A stretch of 64,000 bases of DNA from Pseudomonas entomophila L48 (GTDB lineage Bacteria; Pseudomonadota; Gammaproteobacteria; Pseudomonadales; Pseudomonadaceae), in NCBI RefSeq assembly GCF_000026105.1, contig NC_008027.1, forward strand, positions 988,501 to 1,052,500, in the 5' to 3' direction. The position numbers and the translations under genes are program-made. Below, piece after piece: positions 54,804-63,848 of this stretch. Below the pieces are notes generated by a model. The model did not search any database, was not told the origin of the DNA, and worked only from the letters and a program-made list of their open reading frames with translations. Within the stretch, counting starts at the first letter, position 1; each line of letters begins with the position of its first letter.

Positions 54804-55271
54804 TCAGCGCGCCGTCCCCCATTGCACCACCAGCATCCCCACCACGATCAGCCCCACCCCCGCCAGGCGCGCCAGGTTCACCGGCCGCTCCGGCAACCCC
54901 ATCAAGCCGAACTGGTCGATCAGCAGCGACGACAGCACCTGCCCGGCAATCACGCAGACGATGAACCCCGCCGCCCCCAGGCGCGGCGTGAGCACCAGCG
55001 CGGCGGTAATGTAGAGCACCCCGGCGACGCCGCCGAACCAGGCCCACCACGGTGCGTTCGCCAGCTGCTGCACCTGCGGCACGGGCGCGCGCATCAGCAG
55101 CAGGGCCGGCACCAGCATCAGCAGGCTGACCAGCAGTGACACCCCCGCCGCCCACAGCGGATGACCCAGAAGGCGCCCAAGGGCGGCATTGCTGCCTGCC
55201 TGGAACGGCACGGCGGCACCGGCCAGCAAGGCCACGAGCAAGGGCAGGGCGGCAAAGAGGGTAGCGGGCAT
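54804..55271 (-). CDS. DMT-superfamily transporter, YdcZ/DUF606 type
   Basis: A 155-residue, five-helix membrane protein of the short DMT-related DUF606 family (PFQAGSNAALGRLLGHPLWAA; VCVIAGQVLSSLLIDQFGLMG). Short members work as dimers. The ATG at 55271 matches the family start; a longer frame upstream lacks the family's residues. Substrate unknown. Confidence 0.85.
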   Translation of the reverse strand: MPATLFAALPLLVALLAGAAVPFQAGSNAALGRLLGHPLWAAGVSLLVSLLMLVPALLLMRAPVPQVQQLANAPWWAWFGGVAGVLYITAALVLTPRLGAAGFIVCVIAGQVLSSLLIDQFGLMGLPERPVNLARLAGVGLIVVGMLVVQWGTAR

Positions 55272-55415
55272 GGGATGACTCCTGTTCAGTACCTGGCCCG
55301 AGTCTCGGTCATCCACTTGGATGATGGAAATTCGAATACCGTACAGGCTGTATTCGTGTGATGGATAGCGTTGCAGTGCTAGGCTGTGCGGCGTTCCCCG
55401 CGATAAGGAAGAGCC

Positions 55416-55802
55416 ATGTTCAAGCATCACCTGATCGGCGCCGCCGCCCTGCTGGCCATGGCCGGCGCCCAGGCCGACGACTATTCGCCCACCTACACCC
55501 AATGCATGGACAAGGCCTCCAGCACCCTGGCCATGGGCGCCTGCATCCAGGCCGAAACCAAGCTGCAGGACGATCGGCTCAACCGGGTGTACAAGCAATT
55601 GATGAGCAAACTTGAACCTCAGCAGCAGAAGGATCTGCGCGAGGTGCAGCGCAGCTGGGTGAAGTACCGCGACGGCAACTGCGCATTCCACGGCACGCTG
55701 AGCAACGGCAGCCTCTACCGCATCGAAGGCGCGATGTGCCTGATGGACATGAGCAAGGACCGGGCCGCGGAGCTGGAGCGGGTGCTCAGCCCCGGTCAGT
55801 GA
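55416..55802 (+). CDS. LprI/DUF1311-family secreted protein
   Basis: 128 residues with a signal peptide (to about residue 20, GAQADD) and the DUF1311 pattern: YTQCMDKASSTLAMGACIQAETKLQDDRLNRVYKQL, ending VQRSWVKYRDGNC. Family members are periplasmic; one mycobacterial member inhibits lysozyme. RBS AAGGAAGAG upstream. Confidence 0.87.
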   Translation: MFKHHLIGAAALLAMAGAQADDYSPTYTQCMDKASSTLAMGACIQAETKLQDDRLNRVYKQLMSKLEPQQQKDLREVQRSWVKYRDGNCAFHGTLSNGSLYRIEGAMCLMDMSKDRAAELERVLSPGQ

Positions 55803-55825
55803 TCGGGGCTATCCCTACCCCAACC

Positions 55826-55910
55826 TGTAGGAGCGGCTTTAGCCGCGATCACCCGCGAAGCGGGTGCCTGGCACCGTGTTGCCTGCATCGCGGCTGAAGC
55901 CGCTCCTACA
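55826..55910. repeat. REP pair overlapping the mnmH stop
   Basis: GTAGGAGCGGCTTTAGCCGC facing GCGGCTGAAGCCGCTCCTAC. On the minus strand the right arm supplies the UAG of mnmH. Confidence 0.9.
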
Positions 55911-57021
55911 AGTCGACGCGGTGCTGGCGGCGTGCCCTAGCCTTGAGGTACTCCCGCACCTCCACCCCATCCCCGGCAAACTCGATCCGCCCCGCCTTGG
56001 CCTCGCGCTGGTAGGCATACATCGGGTCGTAATACTCCTTGAGCAACCCCTCGATCCAGCCACGGTGCAGGCTGACATCGCCGCTGCGCAGCTGCTCGTC
56101 CAACGCCTGCCCCAGCAGCTCGGACAAGCGCTGGAAGCGTTCGCCACCCAGGCGCTTGTAGATATTGGCCATGCTCTGGCGCATGCGCTCGGCGAACAGT
56201 CGACGGCCGTCCTCTTCGCCATGCACCGCAACGAACTCGGCGCACAGGTTGGTCACGTAGTCGCGCAGGATGCGCTCGACGCGGTTGTCGAAAGCATCCT
56301 CCAACCACACCAGCGGATAGCGTTGCATCCCCTGGTACAGCCCCAGCGGCACCGTGCAGCTACCGACGATGCGCCCTTCGTCCTCCAGCACGAATTGCCC
56401 GATGCCCCGTGCACGCTTCTTCAGCATGTCGATGGCCAAGCCGTTCTCGAAATCGATCTGCGCCGGTTGCGCAGTGGCGCGTTTGCCGAAGCTCGAGCCA
56501 CGGTGGTTGGCGTGGCCTTCGAGGTCCAACACGTTGTCCAGCTGCTGCAGCACGTCGGTCTTGCCGGTACCGGTCAGGCCCCCCAGCAGCACGAAGTCGC
56601 ACTGCTCGACCGCCTGTTGCGTGGTGTCCAGCAGGAACGTGCGCATGGCCTTGTAGCCACCGACCACCTTCGGGTACTGGATGCCAGCCTCCTTGAGCCA
56701 ACCCTGAACGATCTGCGAACGCAGCCCGCCCCGGAAGCAGTAGAGGTAACCGTCGGGATGGGCCTGGGCGAAGGCCGCCCAGGCCTCCAGGCGCTGCTGC
56801 TTGAGCGCGCCGTTGACTAGTTGATGGCCCAGGGCGATGGCGGCGGACTGGCCCTGCTGCTTGAAGCAGGTGCCGACCTTCTGCCGCTCCTGGTCGTTCA
56901 TCAGCGGCAGGTTGACGACGCCGGGGAAGGCGCCCTTGGTGAATTCGATCGGCGCGCGCATGTCCATCATGGGCACGTCGTCGAGGAACAGCGTGTTGAA
57001 ATCGGTGCAGTCGGGGCGCAT
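55906..57021 (-). CDS. mnmH: tRNA 2-selenouridine synthase
   Basis: Replaces sulfur by selenium (through geranyl-2-thiouridine) at wobble uridine of certain tRNAs using selenophosphate. An N-terminal rhodanese domain has catalytic C95 ([11 protein letters not shown]) and a P-loop follows (GGLTGTGKT, 147-155). 371 residues, the family length. The ATG at 57021 overlaps the selD stop by one base (TGATG). The UAG stop comes from the adjacent REP. Also called selU/ybbB. Confidence 0.95.
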   Translation of the reverse strand: MRPDCTDFNTLFLDDVPMMDMRAPIEFTKGAFPGVVNLPLMNDQERQKVGTCFKQQGQSAAIALGHQLVNGALKQQRLEAWAAFAQAHPDGYLYCFRGGLRSQIVQGWLKEAGIQYPKVVGGYKAMRTFLLDTTQQAVEQCDFVLLGGLTGTGKTDVLQQLDNVLDLEGHANHRGSSFGKRATAQPAQIDFENGLAIDMLKKRARGIGQFVLEDEGRIVGSCTVPLGLYQGMQRYPLVWLEDAFDNRVERILRDYVTNLCAEFVAVHGEEDGRRLFAERMRQSMANIYKRLGGERFQRLSELLGQALDEQLRSGDVSLHRGWIEGLLKEYYDPMYAYQREAKAGRIEFAGDGVEVREYLKARARRQHRVDL

Positions 57022-58055
57022 CAGATCACCTCGACCGCGTGGCTCTGTCGCTCGACCAGCGCGCCGATCGGCGCAAGGGCCAGGCCCAGTTCTTTTGCCA
57101 CGGCGAGGAATTCGGCCTCGCCCTCCGGGGTGACCGCCACCAGCAGGCCACCGCTGGTCTGCGGGTCGCACAGCAGGTGTTTCTGGTCGTCGGTCAGGGC
57201 ACCGAGCTTGTGGCCGTAGCTGTCGAAGTTGCGCAGGGTACCGCCGGGGATACAGCCCTCGGCCAGGTAGTAGTCGACGCTGGGCAGGCGTGGCACGGCA
57301 TCGAACTCAAGGCGCGCGGTCAGGCCGCTGCCTTCGGCGACTTCGACCAGGTGGCCGAGCAGGCCGAAGCCGGTGACGTCGGTCATCGCGGCCACGCCGT
57401 CGAGCTTGCCAAAGCGGCTGCCGGGGGTGTTGAGGGTGCACATCCAGTCGCGGGCCAGGCCCTGGTCCTGCTCGCGCAGCTTGGCCTTCTTCTCGGCAGT
57501 GGTGAGGATGCCGATGCCCAGCGGCTTGGTCAGGTAGAGCTTGCAGCCGACGCTGGCGGTGTCGTTGCGCTTGAGGTGGCGCTTGCTCACCACGCCGGTC
57601 ACGGCCAGGCCGAAGATTGGTTCGGGGGCGTCGATGGAGTGCCCGCCCGCCAGGGGGATGCCAGCTTCGGCGCACACTGCACGGCCGCCACGGATCACCT
57701 CGCGGGCAACCTCCGGCGGCAGCACATTGACCGGCCAGCCGAGGATGGCGATGGCCATCAGCGGGTCGCCGCCCATGGCATAGATGTCGCTGATGGCGTT
57801 GGTGGCGGCGATGCGGCCGAAGTCGTACGGGTCGTCGACGATGGGCATGAAGAAGTCGGTGGTAGAGACCACCCCGCGCTCGTCATCCAGGGCGTAGACC
57901 GCGGCGTCGTCGCGCGAGGCGTTGCCCACCCACAGCTTGGGGTCGAGTGCCTGGGTGCCGCTTTCGGCGAGGATCACATCCAGCACTTTCGGGGAAATCT
58001 TGCAGCCGCAGCCAGCGCCGTGGCTGTACTGTGTCAGACGAATCGGCTCGCTCAT
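57021..58055 (-). CDS. selD: Selenide, water dikinase (selenophosphate synthetase)
   Basis: Makes selenophosphate from selenide and ATP. The catalytic Cys/Lys pair is in GAGCGCKIS (C16, K19, one less than in E. coli); it is the Cys form, not Sec. Glycine-rich and AIR-synthase-type domains follow. 344 residues. First gene of selD-mnmH. No selA/selB/selC is seen here, so in this window its product feeds tRNA modification. Confidence 0.96.
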   Translation of the reverse strand: MSEPIRLTQYSHGAGCGCKISPKVLDVILAESGTQALDPKLWVGNASRDDAAVYALDDERGVVSTTDFFMPIVDDPYDFGRIAATNAISDIYAMGGDPLMAIAILGWPVNVLPPEVAREVIRGGRAVCAEAGIPLAGGHSIDAPEPIFGLAVTGVVSKRHLKRNDTASVGCKLYLTKPLGIGILTTAEKKAKLREQDQGLARDWMCTLNTPGSRFGKLDGVAAMTDVTGFGLLGHLVEVAEGSGLTARLEFDAVPRLPSVDYYLAEGCIPGGTLRNFDSYGHKLGALTDDQKHLLCDPQTSGGLLVAVTPEGEAEFLAVAKELGLALAPIGALVERQSHAVEVI

Positions 58056-58221
58056 ACGCACCTCGGATTTTCGTGATGGGCGATTGTAGCAAAGCTGGCC
58101 TTTGCGCCTGTGCCTCTTATACTTGCCCCGATCAGCGCATTGGCTGCGGGGCGCTGTGGGCGCGGGCTTGCCCCGCGATGCAATCTCGACTTCTTCCCCG
58201 CCCTTGAATCGGAGACACCCC

Positions 58222-59076
58222 ATGTTCAAACGCCCACTGGCACTGGCTGCCGGCCTCGTGCTGTCATGCTGCGCCGTTGTCGCCCAGGCCGCCGACGTAC
58301 TGCGTGTCAGCGCCATTCCCGACGAAGCGCCGACCGAGCTGCTGCGTAAGTTCAAGCCGTTGGGCGAGTACCTCTCTGAGCAGTTGGGCATGGAGGTGAA
58401 ATTCGTACCGGTGGCCGACTACCCGGCCGTGGTCGAGTCGCTGGCCAGCGACCGCCTCGACCTGGCCTGGCTGGGCGGCTTCACCTTCGTCCAGGTGCAC
58501 TTGAAAGACCCCAAGGCCACGCCGCTGGTGCAGCGTGAGCAGGACGCCAAGTTCACCTCCAAGTTCATCACTGCCAACCCGGACGTGAAGAGCCTGGCTG
58601 ATCTTAAAGGCAAGACCTTCGCCTTCGGTTCGATCTCGTCCACCTCCGGCAGCCTGATGCCGCGTTACTTCATGCTCAAGAACGACAACATCAAGCCCGA
58701 GGCGTACTTCAGCCGCGTCGCCTACTCCGGCGCCCACGACGCTACCGCCGCCTGGGTCCAGGCCGGCAAGGCCGATGCCGGCGTGCTCAACGCCAGCGTC
58801 TGGGACAAGCTGGTCGCCGCCGGCAAGGTCGACACCAGCAAGGTGAAAGTCTTCGCCACCACGCCGGAGTACTTCGACTACAACTGGACCGTGCGCGGCA
58901 ACATGGACCCGGCGCTCAAGGAGAAGATCAAGCAGGCATTCCTGCAGCTTGACCCGGCCAACCCCGAGCACAAGGCGATCCTCGACCTGCAGGCTGCCAG
59001 CCGGTTCATCGAAACCAAACCGGAAAACTACGCAGGCACCGAACAGGCCGCGCGCGAGGCCGGCCTGCTCAAGTGA
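58222..59076 (+). CDS. PhnD-type ABC transporter substrate-binding protein (putative selenium oxyanion)
   Basis: A 284-residue periplasmic binding protein with signal peptide (cleavage near AQAAD). It has the phosphate/phosphonate-binding layout: [52 protein letters not shown]. Divergent from selD-mnmH; this adjacency suggests selenate or selenite uptake rather than phosphonate, as no C-P lyase genes are nearby. ATG at 58222 with GGAGA upstream. Overlaps the ATPase gene by four bases. Confidence 0.85.
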   Translation: MFKRPLALAAGLVLSCCAVVAQAADVLRVSAIPDEAPTELLRKFKPLGEYLSEQLGMEVKFVPVADYPAVVESLASDRLDLAWLGGFTFVQVHLKDPKATPLVQREQDAKFTSKFITANPDVKSLADLKGKTFAFGSISSTSGSLMPRYFMLKNDNIKPEAYFSRVAYSGAHDATAAWVQAGKADAGVLNASVWDKLVAAGKVDTSKVKVFATTPEYFDYNWTVRGNMDPALKEKIKQAFLQLDPANPEHKAILDLQAASRFIETKPENYAGTEQAAREAGLLK

Positions 59077-59867
59077 GTATCCGTCTCCAGGAGGCCGGCC
59101 TGCGCCATGGCCAGGTCCAGGCCCTGAACAACGTGGACCTGCAAATCGGCAAAGGTGAGCGGGTCGCGATCATCGGCCCTTCGGGGGCCGGCAAGTCGAG
59201 CCTGCTGCACCTGATGGCCACCGCCGTGCGGCCCAGCGCCGGGCAACTGGACCTGCTGGGCGAACAGCCCTGGTTGCTGACGTCCGGCGCTCGCCAGCGC
59301 TTGCGGGCTCGGGTTGGCCTGGTGCACCAGGCGCCGCCGTTGCCGCCCCGCCAGCGCGTGGTCACCGCGGTGCTGGCGGGGCGCCTGGGGCAGTGGGGCA
59401 CGCTTCGTGGTTTGCTCAACCTGATCCACCCCAGCGACGTGCCCGGCGCCCGCGAGGTGCTGGCCGAGCTGGGCATGGTCGACAAGCTGTTCGTGCAGTG
59501 TGGGCAGCTGTCCGGTGGCCAGTTGCAGCGGGTCGGCATCGCCCGTGCGCTGTACCAGCAGCCTGAAGTGCTGCTGACCGACGAGCCGGTCTCGGCCATG
59601 GACCCGGTGCTCGCCGACCACAGCCTGGCTTTGCTCAATCGTCATGCCCAGGCCCATGGGGTGACGCTGGTGGCCAGCCTGCATGCGGTGGAGCTGGCCC
59701 TGGCGCACTTCCCAAGAATCATTGGTATTCGCGCCGGTGAAGTCGCCTTCGATTGTCCCGCCGAGGCTGTCACCCCAACCATGCTCGATGCGCTCTACGC
59801 CAATGAGCAACTGGGCTCTCCGGTCGTGCCGACAGCGACCGTGCTGGTGCAGATTCCAAGATGCTGA
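59073..59867 (+). CDS. ABC transporter ATP-binding protein (PhnC type)
   Basis: 264 residues: Walker A GPSGAGKS (35-42), Q-loop, signature LSGGQLQRVGIARAL, Walker B VLLTDEPVSAMDP, and switch His in ASLHAVELAL. GTG start inside GTGA overlap. Energises the importer with the two permeases. Confidence 0.9.
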   Translation: MSIRLQEAGLRHGQVQALNNVDLQIGKGERVAIIGPSGAGKSSLLHLMATAVRPSAGQLDLLGEQPWLLTSGARQRLRARVGLVHQAPPLPPRQRVVTAVLAGRLGQWGTLRGLLNLIHPSDVPGAREVLAELGMVDKLFVQCGQLSGGQLQRVGIARALYQQPEVLLTDEPVSAMDPVLADHSLALLNRHAQAHGVTLVASLHAVELALAHFPRIIGIRAGEVAFDCPAEAVTPTMLDALYANEQLGSPVVPTATVLVQIPRC

Positions 59868-60688
59868 GTGCCGACCGCCGCGACCCTGCGGCACTCCCGA
59901 GATTGCTGTTGACGTTGGTATGCCTGGCCCTGTTGTGGCCGGGGTTGCAGTTGAGCGAGCTCGACCCCGGCGTGCTGTTTCATGCCGAGAACCGCAAACA
60001 GATGGCCAGTTTCGTCGGCGCGTTCTGGCCACCGGCCCATGATGCCGACTTCCTCGCATTGCTGTTCGAGGCCACGATGCAGACCTTGGCCGTGGCCACG
60101 GCGGGCATGACCCTGGCGCTATTGCTGGCCGTGCCCGCGAGCCTGCTGGCCAGCCGCGCGCTGTCGCTGCGGGCGGCGTCGACCGCTGGCCGGTTGGGGT
60201 TGTGGTCGCGAACCTTACGCCTGCCGGTGCGTGGCGTTTTGATCTTCCTGCGCAGCGTGCCCGAGATCGTCTGGGCGCTGCTGTTCGTGCGCGCCGTGGG
60301 CCTGGGGCCGACGGCCGGGGTGCTGGCCATCGCCATTACCTACAGCGGCATGCTCGGCAAGGTGTACGCAGAGATCTTCGAATCGGTGGACCAGCGCCCG
60401 GCCCATGCGTTGTTGCAGGCGGGCAGCGGGCGGTTGTCCGCGTTCTTCTATGGGATCCTGCCCCAGGCTTCGACCGAGGTGGTGTCCTACACCGTCTACC
60501 GCTGGGAATGCGCCGTGCGCGCCTCGGTTGTGATGGGCTTCGTTGGTGCTGGCGGCCTGGGCCAGCAGATCGACCTGTCGATGCGCATGTTCGCCGGTGC
60601 CGAGGTGGCGAGCATGTTGCTGACGTTCCTGTTGCTGGTGGTGCTGGCCGACCTGCTCAGCCGCTTCTTGCGTGGGAGGCTGGCATGA
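59861..60688 (+). CDS. ABC transporter permease 1 (PhnE type)
   Basis: 275 residues, about six helices, EAA-like coupling loop around EIFESVDQRPAHALLQAGS, and VVMGFVGAGGLGQQID. Overlaps the ATPase gene by 7 bp and permease 2 by four. Confidence 0.9.
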   Translation: MLSADRRDPAALPRLLLTLVCLALLWPGLQLSELDPGVLFHAENRKQMASFVGAFWPPAHDADFLALLFEATMQTLAVATAGMTLALLLAVPASLLASRALSLRAASTAGRLGLWSRTLRLPVRGVLIFLRSVPEIVWALLFVRAVGLGPTAGVLAIAITYSGMLGKVYAEIFESVDQRPAHALLQAGSGRLSAFFYGILPQASTEVVSYTVYRWECAVRASVVMGFVGAGGLGQQIDLSMRMFAGAEVASMLLTFLLLVVLADLLSRFLRGRLA

Positions 60689-61452
60689 ACCGGGTGATCA
60701 ACGGGCTAGTGATCGTCGCGATCCTGATGGCGGTGGTGGCATCGTTCGCCTATCTGGAGCTCGACCTTGCCGCGGTGGTCGGTAATGGCGGGGTGGCGCA
60801 GATGGGCGAGTATGCCGCGCGTTTCCTGCATCCGGACCTGTCCGCCGAGCACTTGCGTGCGGTCGGGCGCGGGGCGTTGGAGACGCTGGCGATGTCCGGG
60901 CTGGGCACGTTGCTGGCGATGGTGCTGGGAATGCTGCTGGCGCTGCCCGCCGCAGGCCGTTTCGGCTGGCCGCTGCAAGGGGCGGCGCGGTTGCTGCTTA
61001 ACGGGTTGCGGGCGATTCCCGAGCTGGTCTGGGCGGCGTTGACCGTGCTCGCGGCCGGCCTTGGGCCCAACGCCGGTACCCTGGCGCTGGCGCTGCACAC
61101 GGCTGGTGTGCTGGGTCGCTTGTTTGCCGAAGCGTTGGAGAATGCGCCACCGGAGCCGGCCGAGGCTATTCGTTTACAAGGTGGTAGTCAGGTCGCGGCG
61201 TTCTGTTTCGGCACCTTGCCCAACCTCTGGCCGCAGTTGCTGGCGTACAGCTTGTATCGGTGGGAGAACAACATCCGCATGGCCAGCGTGCTGGGCTTTG
61301 TCGGCGCGGGTGGGTTGGGGCAGATGCTGTATGCGACCCTGAGCCTGTTCCAGGAAGCGCAGGCCAGCACGGTGATCATCGCCATGCTGGTGTTGGTGCT
61401 GGTGGTGGATGCGCTGAGTGATGTATTGCGCCAGCGCTTTGTAAGGGCCTAG
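60685..61452 (+). CDS. ABC transporter permease 2 (PhnE type)
   Basis: 255 residues, homologous to permease 1; coupling loop LFAEALENAPPEPAEAIRLQG and VLGFVGAGGLGQMLY. ATG at 60685 in an ATGA overlap with AGG upstream. Two distinct PhnE-type permeases fit a heterodimeric channel. Last gene of the unit. Confidence 0.9.
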   Translation: MNRVINGLVIVAILMAVVASFAYLELDLAAVVGNGGVAQMGEYAARFLHPDLSAEHLRAVGRGALETLAMSGLGTLLAMVLGMLLALPAAGRFGWPLQGAARLLLNGLRAIPELVWAALTVLAAGLGPNAGTLALALHTAGVLGRLFAEALENAPPEPAEAIRLQGGSQVAAFCFGTLPNLWPQLLAYSLYRWENNIRMASVLGFVGAGGLGQMLYATLSLFQEAQASTVIIAMLVLVLVVDALSDVLRQRFVRA

Positions 61453-61462
61453 GTGTTATCCC

Positions 61463-61550
61463 TGTAGGAGCCGGCTTTGCCGGCGAACACCGGCGTCAGC
61501 CGGTGCCATGCACCGCGCTGCCGGGTTCGCCAGCAAGGCTGGCTCCTACG
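61463..61550. repeat. REP pair between convergent permease and bestrophin genes
   Basis: GTAGGAGCCGGCTTTGCCGG facing CCAGCAAGGCTGGCTCCTAC. The bestrophin UAG stop (minus strand) is the GTAG of the right arm. Confidence 0.88.
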
Positions 61551-62442
61551 GTATGGCGTTTGCCGCAGACACCTGCTCCCCCCGCTGCATCGATTCCAGG
61601 TTGCGCTCGATGGTCTCGCAGATCGTATCCATTGGAATCTGATGCTCACTGAAGCGGAACGGACTCTGCAGGTCGGTGCCGATCCGCTCGATGGCCAGCA
61701 GCATGAACCCCACCACCGTCGACGCCAGCGGCGTGAACCACCCCAGCGACTCCACCAGCCCCACCGGCACGATCAGGCAGAACAGCGTGATGAACAGCCG
61801 CGGAAAATACACATAAGGGTAGGGCAGTGGCGTGTTGGCGATCCGCTCCATGCCGCCCTGGGCATTGGACAGGTCCACCAGCGTCGCCTCCAGCCGCGCC
61901 AGGCGGATGCTGTCCAGGCGTCCGGCCTGGTACTCCCGGGCCAGCAACGCCGCCGAGCCACTGAGGAGGTCGTTGGCGAAGTTGTTCGAGCGATTGCGCC
62001 GCTCGAACTCCTGAGGCGGGATGAAGGCCATCAGTTCATCCGGGCACGGCTCCCCCTTCAAGTGAGCCGCCAGGCAGTTCACATAGGCGATATGGCGGCG
62101 CAACAACGTCGCCTTGACGGGGTTCGGCCCATCGGCCGGGTCATCGACCAGCGTCAGCACCTGCCGGGCGAAGCTGCGTGAACCGTTCACCAGCGCCCCC
62201 CACAACGTGCGCGCCTCCCACCAGCGGTTGTAGGCGCTGCTGTTGCGAAAACTCACCAGCACCACCAGTGCCGACCCCAGCAGGGTGAGCGGGATCAGCG
62301 GCAGGGTGAACTTGCTGTTGAAGAACAGCATGAAGTCGATGGTGACCAGCACGTCCCAGATCAGCAGCCAGAACAACGACCAGCCGATGTAGCCGATGGT
62401 CTTGACCACCAGGCGGTATTTGCGGGCGAGGAGGGCTTTCAC
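61546..62442 (-). CDS. Bestrophin-family ion channel protein
   Basis: 298-residue bacterial bestrophin homologue (YneE-like), a pentameric channel in known cases. Typical segments: FRNSSAYNRWWEARTLWGALVNGSR, a central FVPLASTVVGFMLLAIERIG-like helix, and IPMDTICETIERNL at the C terminus. Four transmembrane helices. Confidence 0.88.
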   Translation of the reverse strand: MKALLARKYRLVVKTIGYIGWSLFWLLIWDVLVTIDFMLFFNSKFTLPLIPLTLLGSALVVLVSFRNSSAYNRWWEARTLWGALVNGSRSFARQVLTLVDDPADGPNPVKATLLRRHIAYVNCLAAHLKGEPCPDELMAFIPPQEFERRNRSNNFANDLLSGSAALLAREYQAGRLDSIRLARLEATLVDLSNAQGGMERIANTPLPYPYVYFPRLFITLFCLIVPVGLVESLGWFTPLASTVVGFMLLAIERIGTDLQSPFRFSEHQIPMDTICETIERNLESMQRGEQVSAANAIP

Positions 62443-62633
62443 GTGGGGGGAATCTCGAAGGGAAGATGTAGGTTCCGACGTTCGAGCAAGGGCAAGGTTC
62501 GGTAGGTGTCTTAGCAGGGTGTAACGTAAGTTTTCTGACCGAACGTTGAGAATAGGCCTATGGCAAGCGGTACAGAGTCTCAGACGGTGATGGCCTAGGC
62601 TCGTTGCTCATTCATTGTGCACGGTAGGCAACC

Positions 62634-62795
62634 ATGGCTTGCGAACCGACCCCTTTCGACATAGTTGATCTGCTGGACTCTGACGAGGCGATACAGGAAT
62701 ACCTGTCACAGGTCCTGGCCGACGGTGACGTGGAAGAAATCATCCAAGCTCAGGCTCATGTTCAGACTGCCCGTGCGCGAAACGCTGGCTCCTAG
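62634..62795 (+). pseudogene. Truncated antitoxin-like gene (HigA-type addiction-module antidote)
   Basis: 53 residues: FDIVDLLDSDEAIQEYLSQV, then ADGDVEEIIQAQAHVQTARARNAGS and a stop. This matches the N-terminal half of addiction-module antidote proteins (FD..DYL.....I..YL...LE.GD...I..AL..VARARG), but the helix-turn-helix half is missing. The coding end (GCTGGCTCCTAG) resembles a REP arm and a REP follows at 62811, suggesting truncation by REP-associated rearrangement. No toxin ORF is adjacent. It could instead be a real short protein. Confidence 0.5.
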
Positions 62796-62810
62796 AAGAA
62801 ACGCGATCCC

Positions 62811-62860
62811 TGTAGGAGCGGGCTTGTCCCGCGATGGGCTGCAAAGCAGCCCCAGCCCAG
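62811..62860. repeat. Single REP element
   Basis: GTAGGAGCGGGCTTGTCCCGCG with a GCTGCAAAGCAGCCCC second hairpin. Confidence 0.8.
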
Positions 62861-62892
62861 GCGGTATTGAACATAGGCAACCCGCATCAGTG

Positions 62893-63372
62893 TCAGCTCA
62901 ACATTTGCCTCATCTGCACCAGCGCCACTCTGGCCCCGTCCGGTGCCCGTCGTTCCTCGATCCCAAATGGCACGAAACCCAGCTGTGGATAAAGCAGCAA
63001 TCCCGCCGTGTTGTGGTTGAAGCATGACACCCATACCTCCCGAGCCGCGAACTGTTCACGCGCCAGCCCGATCATGCTCTGCACCAGGTATCGAGCCACG
63101 CCCCGGCCCCGGGCCGTCGGTGCCACCACGACATTGCCCAGCGCGCAGATACCGCCTTGTTCAGCCTTGTAGAAATTGGCGAAGCCAACGATCACACCAT
63201 CGGCCTCAACGACCGTGGAACCGCTGCGCTGGGCAATGGCTTCGCTCAATTGCTCGGGTGTCAGTGGGTAGGTGGCTTTGGGAAACATGTAGAACAGCTC
63301 GTCCGAGCCTTGAGGAAAGCTGCAGATGGCGGGGATATCTGTGGCTTGTACTGGGCGATGGGTCAGAGACAT
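62893..63372 (-). CDS. GNAT-family N-acetyltransferase
   Basis: 159 residues; acetyl-CoA loop VVAPTARGRGVARYLVQ and C-terminal NHNTAGLLLYPQLGFVPFG. ATG at 63372 (MSLTHRPVQATDIPAIC) fits the family. Target unknown. Confidence 0.85.
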   Translation of the reverse strand: MSLTHRPVQATDIPAICSFPQGSDELFYMFPKATYPLTPEQLSEAIAQRSGSTVVEADGVIVGFANFYKAEQGGICALGNVVVAPTARGRGVARYLVQSMIGLAREQFAAREVWVSCFNHNTAGLLLYPQLGFVPFGIEERRAPDGARVALVQMRQMLS

Positions 63373-63480
63373 GGCAGGCCGTATTTTTGAGGTTTTGCGC
63401 CAGCTTAGCCTTGGTGCTTGGCTTCTGGTACCTGCCGAGTTTCGCGCTGGACGGAGATCACCTGTCCCCTCAAGCTCATT

Positions 63481-63540
63481 TGAGCTGCATTGAGCTGCAT
63501 TGAGCTGCATTGAGCTGCATTGAGCTGCATTGAGCTGCAT
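63481..63540. repeat. Six perfect tandem copies of a 10-bp unit
   Basis: TGAGCTGCAT repeated six times without a mismatch, in the gap upstream of the minus-strand GNAT gene and downstream of tRNA-Leu. Confidence 0.97.
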
Positions 63541-63559
63541 TGGTGGTCCGAACCATCAT

Positions 63560-63585
63560 TCGCCAGCAAGGCTGGCTCCTACAGG
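63560..63585. repeat. Single REP half-element
   Basis: TTCGCCAGCAAGGCTGGCTCC TAC end, same family as 22640. Confidence 0.75.
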
Positions 63586-63619
63586 TGGCGGGCGAGGGGG
63601 AGGCTGGAAGCCGGGCACA

Positions 63620-63647
63620 AAAAAACCGACCATAAGGTCGGTTTTTT
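63620..63647. terminator. Terminator of tRNA-Leu
   Basis: ACCGACC-ataa-GGTCGGT flanked by A-run and T-run (AAAAA...TTTTTT), so it can work in both directions; on the minus strand it follows the tRNA. Confidence 0.92.
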
Positions 63648-63655
63648 CTGGATCT

Positions 63656-63740
63656 TGGTGCCCCGAGGGAGACTCGAACTCCCACTCCTTTCGAAAACGG
63701 ATTTTGAATCCGCCGCGTCTACCAATTCCGCCATCAGGGC
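63656..63740 (-). tRNA. tRNA-Leu (CAA)
   Basis: 85-nt class II tRNA. Acceptor GCCCTGA pairs with TCGGGGC (one G-T), CCA is encoded, anticodon arm GCGGA-TTCAAAA-TCCGT gives anticodon CAA, a long variable arm follows, and the T-loop reads GTTCGAGTC. Confidence 0.97.
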
Positions 63741-63848
63741 TTGTGGCGCCGCAGTATAGAGAGGTCGCACAAGCCGGTCAATCGGCTTTCATGGTCAATT
63801 TTCACGCATTGGGCTAAACTTCCCGGCCCTGTCGAACCGAACATCATC

